NCBI GenBank assembly: GCA_033977485.1
Contig: CM066993.1
Location: 30,432,001-30,496,000 of the forward strand
Length of the DNA: 64,000 bases
Reading direction: 5' to 3'
DNA from: Hydrangea macrophylla
Lineage: Eukaryota; Streptophyta; Magnoliopsida; Cornales; Hydrangeaceae
This document shows, piece after piece, positions 20,303-32,160 of the stretch. The translations under genes were made by a program, and so were the position numbers. The notes under the pieces were generated by a model, which saw nothing but the letters and a program-made list of their open reading frames with translations, had not been told where the DNA came from and searched no databases. Position 1 is the stretch's first letter; the number at the start of each line of letters is the position of its first letter.

Positions 20303-22966
20303 CACCCCCAAACCTACATTTTGCTAGTCCTCGAGCAAAACTAAAATAAAAACTAAACTACTAATAACATACTACTCCATTTTCGCATGGATCACGATTG
20401 CATTTAGCGTATGCAACAAGCCTTTTAAACCCCTAGGTGTCGCTAGTCGGACGAGTGAAGTCTTGTGAGGGTTCTCATCAACAAGTCACCCACAACCATC
20501 TTTATTAACTTATAAATTTAAAAAGTTTTATTAAAAACAAAGAATATAATATTCAATACTCCTTCATTATATAACAAAGATTTGAAATAGAATAACGAAC
20601 AAAAGAAGAAACGGAATCAAACGTCTACCTACATCATGAAAAGCAATCCCAAGCACATGCATCGTATAAATCAATAGAGTTTCTCATAAAATTGCACGTG
20701 TGATGTGATAGTTAAATGAACATGCGTATGTCATGAACATAGAATATACTTCGGATGAACATCTAACTATGCTTCGACTACGAATCTCACAATGTCAATT
20801 ATACTCTCAAATGAAACACTCAGAAACAGGTGTAATTTTTCTAATATATGGGAGCAAAGAATTATATTTTCAAAACGAGAAATGCTTACATATGACTGGA
20901 AAAAGACACATGACACGAAAGAACAGTAGTCTCATGGATAGGATGCCAATAATCAAGAAAAATTAATCATTACCATGTTTTAATCCCCCTCCCATCGTTT
21001 TCATATCCAAACCATGTTTCTAGGATCAAATAGGACTTTTCAAAGGTTGTAATGTGGCTCAGGCAATGAAAAAGATAGAAAGGATTTGTTAGGTAGTTTT
21101 ACAATGACATTGTAAGGCATGTTCGATTTCTTTCATTCTCTCTTCCACCAACTTCATCATTTCATTCTCTTCTTTTCATATATATATATATATATATATT
21201 TTTTTATCAACCTTATATTTTTTTTTCTTCTCTTTCTTTTGTTTTTTTTTCAATATGTTCAATCTTTTTCCTTTTTTTTTTTTTTTTTTTTTTTTGGCTT
21301 GTCGGATGACTATTCATTGATTTCTAAGCAACCACCCCAATAGCATCTTGTCTTCTTCTTCTCAATCACACATCGCCTTAACACCACTAAAAGTTGACAA
21401 ATCTCTCAGTGGTGAACTCCAAGTTTGTCAAGTCGGAGCAAAAACAAGGATAATGGTAGTTAAAGAAAGGAATGGCATTTTAACGGCTCAAAGGGAGAAC
21501 TAAGGACATTTATCATTTATCGGTTGGTAATAAACAAAGAAGGGCCTAAGATCATTTCCTAGGGTGATATAGTTCTTCAACGTTTACAATGGAAGATTAT
21601 TTAGCATGGTAACAAATATTTTAACTTGACTCTCAACCAAAACAAGAATAATAAGACTAAACAACGAGTAGATGCGCTAGTTCAATGAAATTCGACAAAC
21701 ACAATGTATTTATAACCCTCTATAAAGAAAAGATAGGCTCAAAACCTCACCGGGTCTAGTCTCCACCTTGTGTTATCTAGAAATCCGAATCATATTATAG
21801 TTCACATCCAACATGTATTCAAATGACTACGTGCAGTGCATAGGTTTGTGTGCAAATTTATGATATAAAACTACGATTCAAACGATACATAACTTAATCG
21901 TTTCATCATAACTTCAGTAAATATTTAATCACATCTTTCCTTGTTTACCATTCTATAACAATCATAGTTACATAACAAGAAGTATCAAATTGAATCAAGA
22001 TTGCAAAAATGTCGGTAACATCGTTTATTTAAGCACAAGAATTGAAAAAATTTTAAAAAAATTTGAAAAATTGCATTATATAATGTGCATGCGTGTGCAT
22101 ATATGAATGCATACCCCCAGACCTAAACCTTTCATTGTCCCCAATGAAACAATAAAACGAAAGAAAAGAAAGTACGTAAAGAAGGAACGATAGTACCTCG
22201 ATCTTGACAAGCATAGAACATGTGAACACAAAGGAATAAGGCAATAAAATTCAATGTGACCTGTTACTTCTTGATTAAACAAACAATTAAATAATAAAAG
22301 CTAACATATAAGTTTCTTTTTTTTTTAATCAATAGAAACTAAATTATAAGTAAAAGAACGTAAAAGAAAATAAATAGAAACAAAACTATCTAAACAAAGA
22401 CAAACTGAAATGAAAAGAACTGAAAAGAACAAATAGAAAAGAAAATAACTAACTAGGTGTGGTGAAACAGAAGGTAAAAGAACAACAAGAAAAAATGGAA
22501 AAACCCCACCTCGCGCGCGCGAATCCCTCCGCGAGTTTAAGCAGAAGCATATTTTATGTTTTATAAAAGAAAAATTTCTAAGTCCTCAGATCGTGCAAGC
22601 GGGCCGCTCGAGCGAACCCCTCGCGCGCGCGAATTGTGGCGCGAGGTGATACTGAGGCTATATATAAAAAAAACTTGAAAAATTTTGTCTATCGGGGAAT
22701 CTCCCGCGAGCGGACCGCGCGAGCGACCTGTCGCGCAAGCGGGTCGCGCGCGCGACTGTGGTTTTTTCCTCTTTTTTAGTATAAAAATATATATAAGTTC
22801 AAAATAAATTATCCCCGACCCCCAAACCTATTCAGAAAACTCAAAAACTGACCAAAACGACCCAAAAAACATGCAAAAATCAAAGAAACGAACGAATTAA
22901 AGCTTGGGTTGGCTCCCAAGAAGCGCTATCTTTTACGTCTTCAGCTAGACCGTTCTAGCTCAAGAT
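20303..22966 (-). other. 3' noncoding region of B unit 2
   Basis: Copy of 13278-15942 with a longer T run (24 T, 21272-21295) and a slightly different TA run (21178-21199). It holds the CGCGCG cluster at 22510-22756 and the same extra GGTTTGGGGGT-like tracts. No gene was seen. Confidence 0.7.
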
Positions 22967-23839
22967 TTATGGAGGCCGTAAATCGGACTGTGTACCCTTA
23001 AAGATATCAAGACGACTTCGGTGGTAAGCAGAAACCATATCACTATGTATCAATTCATTCAACGGTTCATCCTTTTCGGTTTCAAATCGATTCTTCACCT
23101 TTTGAGTAAATTCGTCATTAGGGTCCAGGTTATTCAAATCCATCCGCTTATCACTAACCATAATATTTTCCTCACACGTATTTATTCCTATATTAGGTTC
23201 AATACTCCGTCTTACCTCACTCTCCGCCTCACATAGGTAATCGTCGTCTTTAGGAGGTTGATCAATAGAGTTAAAAACGTTCAATTTTAAGTTCATATTC
23301 CCAAATGACACCTTCATTACCCCCGTCCGACAGTTAACACGAGCGTTAGCGGTTGCTAAGAATGGAAGACCTAGAATGACCGGAGTGTGTTTCCTAGCAT
23401 CTAGCACCGGTCCAGTGTCAAAGACCATGAAGTCGACATGATAATAACATTTATCAACTTTAACCAAGACGTCCTCGATGATTCCTCTAGGGATTTTAAT
23501 AGAACGATCCGCTAATTGTATTGTAGCGACCGTAGGCTTTAGTTCACCTAGTCCTAATTGTTTGTAGACGTGGTAAGGTTGGAGATTAACACTAGCTCCT
23601 AAGTCAAGGAGAGCCCTATGAATGACAGTGTCACCTATGACACATGAAATAGTTGGCGTACCAGGATCCTTATACTTCGGAGTAGCGTGTTGGAATATAG
23701 AGCTTACTTTTTCTGTGAGGAAGACCTTTTTCGGAGTATGACTATGTAATTTACGTTTTTGAGTGCATAGGTCTTTAAGACATTTAGCGTAAGCGGGAAT
23801 TTGTTTAATAGCATCGAGGAATGGAATATTAATTTTTAC
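22967..23839 (-). pseudogene. Aspartic protease domain of B, unit 2
   Basis: Near-identical to 15943-16815. I noticed two amino-acid changes against unit 1: Thr for Ile in the FLA(I/T)ANARVNC stretch and Gly for Glu in DT(E/G)PVLDARK. It is separated from gag by the same TAA (23840-23842) and ends at the same stop. Confidence 0.8.
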
Positions 23840-25568
23840 TTATCTAAACACCTCGAGTATATCTTCCGTTTTTGACCCTTTCTTAGACAAATGTGACGGT
23901 CCCTCAACATTTGGTGGATATGGCATCCTTGGAATATAATTCATTGGGACCGGTTCATTTTCTTTTCTCTTCCTACTCACGTCCTCACCTTTTTCCTTAT
24001 TCAAATTTATATTTTTATCTTTCTCAACCTCATCTGGAATTACAACAACTTCCTCATCTCGAATAGTCGTCCTAGTTGAAACAGCGTTCACACTCTCACT
24101 CGACCCCCCATTCTCGTATTGTCCCTTAGGATTTTGAATAGTTTGCGCAGGCAACTTCCCCTCATTTCTACGACTCACCGCATTAGCTATCTGTCCCATT
24201 TGGGACTCAAGTTTCACAATGGATTGTGTATGAGAGTGCACTATTTGTGCTTGTGCTTGGACTTGAGTTTCTATGTTTTTAAGGGATGCCACCACCGTAG
24301 CCTCAAAAGCGTTATCCCTTGGAGGGTTCAGATTAGGAGGTGGGTGTTGGTATTGACTTTGTTGATATTGGGGTCGATAAGTATTAGAAAAAATGTTCGA
24401 CATAGAATTATAATTATTCCGTGGGAATTGTTACATAGAATTAACGTGTTGCTCAACAAACTATGGAAATCGAGATGCAGAAGGACATGCAAAGATATTA
24501 TGAGACGGTTCAGAACATAATGCACATACTTCTGAAGAAGGTGGAGTGGACCTAATTCCCATCCTCATAAGTTGGTCAAGTTTTCTATTTAATTCTTGTA
24601 TTTCAATTGATTGACTCGACTCAACTTTCAACTCTCACTTAGGTTGAAGGTACCCCTCAGGACGATCAGACACCGCTTGGTGCATCGAATTCTCGCTCAA
24701 AGTTTCAAAAATTTTCCAGGCCTCGTCGGCACTTTTGTGTAGGAAGGTACCCGTACAAACAACATCGACGGTATTACGAAGTGAGGGAATAAGTCCCTCA
24801 TAAAAGACCTGTACCAACTGCCACTTAGGAACCTGATGATGTGGACACGAGCGTAATAATTCTTTAAATTTTTCCCACGTATCGTAAAGTGTTTCCCCAT
24901 CGTGCATCACAAAATTAGTTATAGATTTTCTTATCTGATTCGTACGCATAATAGGGAAATTTTTTTTGTAAAAATGCGGTGTGTAGGGCTTCCTATGTTC
25001 TAATTGTGTTTGGCTCCAAAGATTGGAGCCAGTATTTAGCTTTATCTTTTAAAGAGAATGGAAAGAGCCGCAATTTCAATTCATCATCAGTTAAGTTTTG
25101 AATTTTTAAAGTAGAGCATATATCCTGAAAATCTCCTAAGTGTTGATATGGATCTTCATTTAGACGGCCATGGAAAGATGGAAGTAGCGAGATGGTAGAC
25201 GACTTTATCTCAAAGTGAGATGCCGTCGCCTCCGGTAAATCAATACATGTTTGTGGTGTGTAAGTTGTAGGAATAAAATAATCTTTAAGCGGAGGAGGTG
25301 GCGGTATATTAAGATTATTCATATTATTTTCGTTGTTTCCAATGTCGGCCATTGGAATAGGTTCTATTTTAAAAGTTTGAGTTCTCCTTAACCGTTTAAG
25401 GGTACTTTGAATTTTGGCCTCAAACAACGACGACGGTTTCGGCGTTGATTCGTCGTCTTGTAACCTAGCTCTAGCAGCTTGGGTTGAAGACTTACTAATT
25501 CTTAAAGTACGTTCAAGGTCAAGATCGATAGAATGTAATTCAGGTTTATTTGAACGCGTACGAAACAT
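23840..25568 (-). pseudogene. Gag of element B, unit 2, broken
   Basis: ATG at 25568. Same domains and lesions as unit 1: stop at 24993, A-run frameshift near 24964, TGA 24635-24637, and stops around the zinc knuckle. One visible difference is Phe for Tyr in AWKI(Y/F)ETLSEN. Shared lesions show that both units descend from one already defective copy. Confidence 0.85.
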
Positions 25569-26038
25569 AAACTTAAAAAGAAAAGAAATTAAAATTAGGA
25601 CTGACTCAACAAATTCAAAAATAATCACGCAAATCAGACAACAAGCAAGCACACAGTACTACTATGATGCATGAGTATTATCCTGTAATGCAATGACCGC
25701 GTCAAGCCCAGCGCCCCGGGTTTCCTAGCTAATGCAGTGCAATTAACCCTAAACTAATGCAAATAGTGCGTCACAGTGCCCTGACTTATAGTGGTTTAAA
25801 GCGAGTTTCAAAAGAAGCAATTTATTTAATTTTTTTTTATGTTTTTTTTTTCGCGTAAGCTCCTTTGATGCTCTAAGCTATTTCTCCCGGAAACGTTAGA
25901 ATTTGAAGACTCGAGAAACTACAAAATAAAACGAAAAGTTAGTAACTCAAAATAAAATGAAAAATAAGAAAAAAAAACCTAATCTAATATTTACGAATTA
26001 ACTAAACTAAGATTCTAAAACTAAAGGTAGTAATGCAA

Positions 26039-26056
26039 TCCCCGGCAACGGCGCCA
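26039..26056 (-). other. Primer binding site of B unit 2 (tRNA-Asp type)
   Basis: Identical to 19016-19033, five bases from LTR3. Confidence 0.85.
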
Positions 26057-26061
26057 AAAAT

Positions 26062-27428
26062 TGATGTTGTCAGTATCAAGATATAAAAGTATACTTTCCT
26101 TTTCTAAAGATTTGCAGTGTGGAAGTAAAGGTCGAACCCACAGAGATTGATTAACTACCGTGCTTTAATTTTAAAACCTAAATTTAGCTAATTTAAGAAA
26201 AACATATTTTGATTTGATTTTAATTAAACTAATAACAATAGAAGTAAATCTAAATTATGAAAGCGATTTAAAATTGTTTTTATGAATATGTTTAAGGAAC
26301 CTAGGATTGCAAATCCACCACTAGCTTCATAATAAGGGTATTTACGAATTACTTTAGCTTATTAAGTTGGATGATAATGGGGAATTGTAGCTACAAGCCC
26401 AATTCCTCCGTTAAGAAAATAACTATGGTTCAAGCACCAACATAATCCATCTTCGGTTAGCACGAATTATCCCACACTAAACTAGGGTTGTGGTATAATC
26501 CGTCTAATCTAGGCATGGACTATTCGGATACTTGATAGCACAATTCAATAAAGCACCATTACATGTAAATAACCTATATAAGCACAGAAAACATAGATCA
26601 TTGAGCACATCACAGTCAAAATAGATCTAAGATAAGAATAAACTTTGAAAGTGATGATTTAATCAATTAGAAGCACGATTTATTTATAAAAATCCTCGGA
26701 ACATGTAATCATCATCCATACATAATAAAACTAAAATAAAAACATAAATAAAACCCTATTACTTAGCTAGGGTTTCACTGAAACCCTAGATCTAGAGTCT
26801 AGTTGTCCATAGAAGCAGCGGATGGCAAGAGGTTGATGGAGGAGGCCATGGAAATCCTTGGTCTTCTTCTTCTTCTCCTTGCTTCCCTCCCTTCAATGAC
26901 TGAAAGTATGGTTGTATATTGTGTGTATAATAGTTGACAACCCTTTAATTGAAGTAAAATAGGGTATATATAGATTTACAAGAAGTTTTTGGAAACTTTC
27001 CTAACCTGAAACGCACTAAAACTGCTTTATTTAGCTTTCCAGACATAATTAGGCAGTGTCATTCGCGTAGGAATCATCAGTAGAGTGAAATACGCATCTT
27101 TGATTTTTGTATGGATCGCGCGAGCGGGCCGCGCGTGCGTGTAATTGGGAAGGTCGCGCACGCAGATCGCACAAGCGGATTCTGGAATCTCGCGCGAGCG
27201 GGTGGCTCAAGAGATTTCTTGGTTTTCGCGCGAGCGGGTCTCGCGCGCGATGTGATTTTTCTTGCTTCTTTCTTCCTGCTTTTTCACCCTATTTAACCAA
27301 ATCTCCTTGTTTTCTTCCAAAACCTGTCAGAAAATAGAAAACAAAGTAAAACTATACAAAAATAGGATAAAAAGGTACTAACTAACGTATGTTAAAGAGT
27401 ATAAATAGGATTTGTTCTCTCCCGATCA
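26062..27428 (-). repeat. LTR3 of element B (5' LTR of unit 2)
   Basis: 1367 bp, about 100 bp longer than LTR1 and LTR2. All the extra sequence is in or next to the CGCGCGAGCG cluster. Many scattered substitutions separate it from LTR1, so the original insertion is clearly older than the tandem duplication. Flanked on the right by GTATT. Confidence 0.92.
27114..27250. repeat. CGCGCGAGCG cluster in B LTR3, longer version
   Basis: Contains extra words absent from LTR1/LTR2 (GGGCCGCGCGTGCG, GGTCGCGCACGC, GGGTCTCGCGCGCGA). The missing pieces in LTR1/LTR2 begin directly after copies of GCGCGAGCG. Confidence 0.85.
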
Positions 27429-27433
27429 GTATT

Positions 27434-27603
27434 CCTGAGTGGGAATCAGGTTGAGCGTAGTTCAGGCCAAATTTTTAAAAGAAAAGGGGTTGATTATGAT
27501 GGTGTCAATCGAACCGATGCGGTTGCCTACGTATCCCCAAGTAGGAATCAGGTCGAGCGTAGTTTAGGCCAAAGTTTTGAAAGAAAATGGTTTTGGGGAC
27601 TGG
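27434..27603 (-). repeat. Repeat of about 102 bp in Tat C, right part, adjoining the end of pol
   Basis: Continuation of the array at 11900-12013: the rest of unit 2, then unit 3 from TTGCCTACGTATCCC near 27523. It ends next to the pol stop at 27604-27606. Confidence 0.75.
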
Positions 27604-28790
27604 TTAAGCATAGTACTTTTTGAGGCGATCCATGTTGATTGGTTCTTTGAATTCAACGCCATCAAGGTCCATGAGGTAGGTTGCTCCTCCGAAAAGGATA
27701 GTTTTGACGATATAAGGACCGACCCATCTGGTTTTAAACTTTTCGCGTGGATCAAAGATCGGGGCTCGCAATTCCTTAAGGATAAGGTCACCCTTGACAA
27801 TTTTCCTCGGACGAACCCTTTTGTTGAAAGCGCAGGCTATCCTCTTTTGATAGGTTCGGATATGGTCAACTGCCGCTAGGCGCTTTTTATCTATGAGAGC
27901 CAATTCTTTGTACCTTTCCCTCAATCAATCTGATTCCAAAATTTCACATTCTGCCATCTTGTGTAGGGACGGTAGTTCTATCTCGACTGGAAGTACTGCT
28001 TCCATTCCATTTACTAGTGAGTAAGGAGTTGCTCCTGTGGACGTCCTTATCGATGTTCTGTATCTCCAAAGTGCGAACGGTAGCTTTTTATGCCAGTCTT
28101 TGTAGGTATCGGCCGATTTCTGCAGTATGGCCTTGACATTCTTATTTGCAGCTTTGACTGCCCCATTAGTTTATGGTCTGTACGGTGATGACTTGTGATA
28201 AGTGATTTTGTATTCCTCAAACAGATCTTTGACTTCAGCTTTGAAATGACTACCATTATCTGAGATGATCTCATGGGGGACTCCATAGCGACAGATGAGG
28301 TTCTTCTTGATGAACTTGGCCACTTCCTTGCCCCTAACTTGCTGTAAGATGCGGCTTCTACCCATTTTGTGAAGTAGTTAATGGCCACCAAAATGTATCA
28401 ATTTCCATTCGAGGCTTTCGGAATGATTTCACCGATGATATCGATTCCCCAGGTTGAGAATGGCCAAGGTGAGGTCATGTTGTATAGAAGGGATGGTGGT
28501 ACATGCATTATGTTTGCATGGATCTGGCACTTGTGACACCTTCTTACGTATTCGCAACAATATTTCTCCAATGTTGTCCAGTAGTACACTTGTCTTACAA
28601 TTTTCTTGGCCAGCATGTGACCGTTTATGTGTGGGCTGCATGCCCCCTCGTGTGTTTCTTCCATCATTCTTCTGGAGCTTTTTCCAAACAAGCAAGTCAG
28701 GTTGTGACCTATGTACCCTTTCTTCAACAATTTCCCACCGCAAATGATGAATTATGCTGTGAATCTTCAAATTGCCCTTTTGTCTTTCTC
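27604..28790 (-). pseudogene. Integrase domain of Tat C, broken
   Basis: The zinc-binding HHCC region is at 28640-28520 (HEGACSPHINGH then CHKC). The core has GIDIIG (Asp at 28440-28442) and ISDNGSHF (Asp at 28258-28260). The third catalytic residue, normally Glu in the NGAVEAA context, is Lys (AAA, 28153-28155). TAA replaces a Gln codon just before it (SPYRP then stop). Frameshifts split the core into several frames. The C-terminal part (27924-27604) is intact and ends MDRLKKYYA. The enzyme would be inactive even without the frameshifts. Confidence 0.82.
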
Positions 28791-28819
28791 GGTAGACTCT
28801 TGGGGGTACGTCCCCTTTT

Positions 28820-29341
28820 CTATGAAGTCCCAGACACCTGATACCATGGTGTTTCGTTATCTTCTTCTTCGATTGCGGTGACTATGTTGAACAAAGGCTC
28901 GTACCTTTGCTCAATTACCAAAGGCATCATCTTGACTCCCACATGAATTTTGATCATGGAGGCTAAGGTAGCCAATGAATCTACTAGCTGGTTCTCTTCC
29001 CTAGGCAAGTAGAAGAATGTGATGTTCTTGAACTGCCTCTGGAGTTGATCGAGATGATCTTGATAGGGCTTTGACCTTTCTTCTTTTACTTTCCATTCTC
29101 CTCTAACTTGTGATATAATGAGGTTTGAATCCCCGAAGACATCCAACTTCTGAACTTTCAGCTCTATGGCTGCTTCTATCCCCAGAATGCATGCCTCGTA
29201 TTCAGTAGTGTTGTTGGTGGAGTTATAATTGAGCTTGACTGCCAGCGGAGTGTGGTCCCCACTTGGTGACACTAGAATCATTCCTACTCTGTATCCTTTC
29301 ATGTTGGCTGCTCCATCAAAGTACAACTTCCATTGTTCTTC
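28820..29341 (-). pseudogene. Second (archaeal-type) RNase H domain of Tat C
   Basis: YFDGAANMKGYRVGMILVSP opens the domain, followed by TEYEACILGIEAAIEL and GDSNLIISQVRGEW. This is the dual-RNase-H signature of Tat/Ogre elements. It is in the same frame as RT and separated only by TAG at 29342-29344. The frame ends at 28820, and downstream sequence continues in another frame. Confidence 0.85.
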
Positions 29342-30736
29342 CTAGATTTCCATGATATTTTTGTTTAGAAATGGAAAGTCCCCATTTTCTTCAGAGTCAA
29401 TAGCGTGCTCCCCAAGATGCTCAGCTATGGTTCTCCCTTTTACCGATTTGCTTGTAACGTACTTGATATCGAGTTCGGATAGTAGAAGTAACCAATGGGA
29501 TATACGACCGGTCAGGGCGGGTTTTTTGAGGAGGTATTTTAGAGGATCCATGCGGGATATGAGCACAATCGGGAAGGCCAACATGTAGTGCTCCAGTCGG
29601 CGAGTGCACCAAACCAAGGCCCAACATGTTTTTTCGAGGGTAGAGTAGTTGAGCTCATACCCAGTCATCCTCTTGCTGAGGTAATATATGGCTTTTTCGG
29701 AGTGGCTTTCTTCTCCTTCTTGGGCTAGCATGCAACCCATGGAATTTTTGGAGACATATAGGTAAAGGAATAAGGGCTTATGAGGCGTTGGTGGTGAAAG
29801 GACAGGCGGATTTTGAAGGTAAGCTTTTATTTTGTCGAAAGCGGCTTGGCATTGGTCATCCCATTGGAACTTCTCCCCTTTACTCAACAATCGGAACAGA
29901 GGATCGCACGTAGTTGTGAGCTTGGAAATGAAGCGGCTGATGAATTGGATTCTTCCGAGGAACCCCCTTACCTCTTTTTCATTCCGTGGTGGTGTCATTT
30001 CTAGGATTGCCTTGATCTTGGAGGGATCCACCTCTATCCCCCTTTGTGTGATGAGGAAACCCAAGAGTTTACCGGAGGTCACACCGAAAGTGCATTTCTT
30101 TGGATTCAACCTCATCTTGTACTTACGCAACCTTTCAAAAAACTTTTCCAGTGCCACTAGGTGTCCTTCTCTATCCTTGGACTTCACAATCATGTCGTCT
30201 ACGTACACCTCTACTTCCTTGTGAATCATGTCATACAGCAGAGTGGTGGCAGCTCTTTGGTAGGTTGCCCCAGCATTTTTGAGTCTGAAAGGCATTACTC
30301 TATAATAGTAGGTTCCCCAAGGGGTGGTGAATGTCGTTTTTTCCCGGTCTTCTGGCGCCATTAGAATCTGATTGTACCCCGAAAAGCCATCTATGAATGA
30401 CAGTAGCTCATTTCCTGCGGTGTTATTCACCAAGACATCAATGTGGGGAAGCGGGAAGTCATCCTTGGGACTGGCTTTGTTTAGATCACTGAAGTCGACG
30501 CACACACGAACTTTTCCATCTTTTTTGGGGACTGGCACGATATTGGAAACCCATTCCGGATACTCGGTGACAATGATGAATCCTACCTTGAATTGTTTCT
30601 CCACCTCTTCTTTAACCTTGAGTGCCCATTCTGGTCTCATGCGCCTAAGTTTCTGCTTGAAAGGTTTAGAATTGGGAAGGAGAGGAATGCGATGTTGGAA
30701 GATGTCGGGATCGACCCCAGGCATGTCCTCGTAAGA
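29342..30736 (-). pseudogene. Reverse transcriptase and first RNase H of Tat C
   Basis: A 460-codon open stretch. It includes RVCVDFSDLNKASPKDDFPL, the active-site YVDD (30194-30205) and a degenerate RNase H ending near SVKGRTIAEHL. It is preceded by TAG at 30737-30739 where the usual residue is Trp (TGG to TAG, a C-to-T change on the other strand), so it was once continuous with the upstream linker. In the frame from 31777 to 28820 the only interruptions are two TAG codons. Confidence 0.88.
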
Positions 30737-31777
30737 CTAAGCAAAGACATCCTTGAATTCTTTTAGCAAGAGAGTCAAATTTTCTTTTTCTTTTTTATTA
30801 AGAGTTGAGCCCATTTGCACAATTTGTGGATTATCTATTTCACCTAGGTTAACCGATAAAGTATCTTCGATTATTTTATAAGCAGGTGGTTTTTCAATTA
30901 GTTGCTTAAGTTCGATTGGGAGATCCTCGGAGGGATCTATGCATTCAAAAGTATTAGACACTGAGGAGTAAGCAGAATCGTCTTTCATTTCATTTATGAC
31001 AAGTGAAGTGATTACATTAGATAGTGATGGGCCTACAGTAGTCGAATCTGGTACATACTCGATAATTGGCAGTACAAACTCTGGGAGAACAGGGGATAGG
31101 GAGACACAGACAGATGACTCTACAGCCTGGTTGCTCAGACCCTCCTCAGTTGGCTTGATCTGATCATCTTGGCTCTTGGCCCTCTTTTCTTCCTTCTTTT
31201 CAGCGAATTCTTCCCACATTTTCTCGATGGCTTCAGTGTCTAGGTACTTCAACCAGTCTTCCCCCGGGGTCATCTCAACTTCTTTGGGATAGAATGGATC
31301 TTGATAGGGGGGCCTTTCGCAGTCGATGAAGATTTCAAGCCCGGGGCACCTTTTTCCAGTGGCTTGATGGATCCAGGGTTCTGGGAACCCAAAGTAGGGG
31401 AAATCATCCCCTTCTTTGATGAATTGCCCATTCAAGGTCTTGCGGTATGGTGGGAGACTCCTCACTCTTTTCTTCCATGGCCTCTGTGGCTCGACGTCTT
31501 CTTTAGTGGGCTTGTATCCCAACCCAAAAGTGCCTTGTTGCCCTTTGATCTGAGGGAACTCCCGAATCCCTTGTTGGTGTCGGCCCAATTCCATTCCAGG
31601 GAAGTAGTTCATTTTGCAGACGATGTTGACAACTGCAGAGTGGATCTTGGGGAACCTGTCTTCATCATTGATCATGTGGACTTCTTCCATGAAGAATCCC
31701 CCAATTTTTCCTTCTTTTAGCTCAGGTATTTGGATTTCAAAGATGGGAGCGTAGTTTGGGAAAGCTTCGTTACCCAA
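30737..31777 (-). pseudogene. Linker region between protease and RT of Tat C
   Basis: A 346-codon open frame. The segment MELGRHQQGIREFPQ followed by FGLGYKPTKED resembles the G-patch-like linker of Tat polyproteins. A Glu/Lys-rich coiled-coil-like part (IEKMWEEFAEKKEEKRAK) follows, and the end LLLKEFKDVFA leads into RT. The exact function of this region is not known to me. Confidence 0.7.
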
Positions 31778-32160
31778 CTATTGTCGAGAATGATTTTCAC
31801 CTCCTCATGAATGTACTTGATCATTTGATGCACAGTGGATGATAGAGCTTTGTTGACATACAGACAGGTATGTCCATGACTTTAAAAGACTTCAGTGCTC
31901 ACCAAAGATCCTACCCGGATTTGGAGAGAAACAGTTCCCGTCACATTTCTCTTGGTGTTATCGTAGGCCCTCACGGATTGCACAGATGGTGTGATGTCAA
32001 GGATATCAACCCCCAAGGCGGTGGTAGTCCTTAGGGCACAAACATTTAAGGCAGAACCTGTATCGACCAGACAAAATGGCACCTGCTATCCCTTACATCC
32101 AACAGTGATGTACAATGCTTTGTTATGTGCAGATCCTTCTGGTGGCAGGTCTTCATAAAA
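31778..32160 (-). pseudogene. Aspartic protease of Tat C, broken
   Basis: The active site LVDTGSALNV is near 32050-32080. A TAG replaces a codon just upstream (GCKG then stop then QVPFCLVD). A frameshift and apparent loss of the LLGRPW-type segment near 31865 join the protease to the downstream HEEVKIIL stretch. Confidence 0.7.

Larger units (their letters stand above)
12014..27428 (-). mobile_element. Element B: tandem Athila-like gag-protease retrotransposon (three LTRs, two internal regions)
   Basis: Structure is LTR1 (12014-13277), internal 1 (13278-19038), LTR2 (19039-20302), internal 2 (20303-26061), LTR3 (26062-27428). The two 7.0-kb units are almost identical; I saw only a handful of base changes plus T-run and TA-run length differences. 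Coding is on the minus strand: gag and an aspartic protease, but no RT, RNase H or integrase, so the family is non-autonomous (TR-GAG-like). The primer site matches tRNA-Asp, which with the gag and DLGA protease points to an Athila relative. The target duplication is GTATC on the left and GTATT on the right (one mismatch). It lies inside the 3' repeats of Tat element C. Confidence 0.93.
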
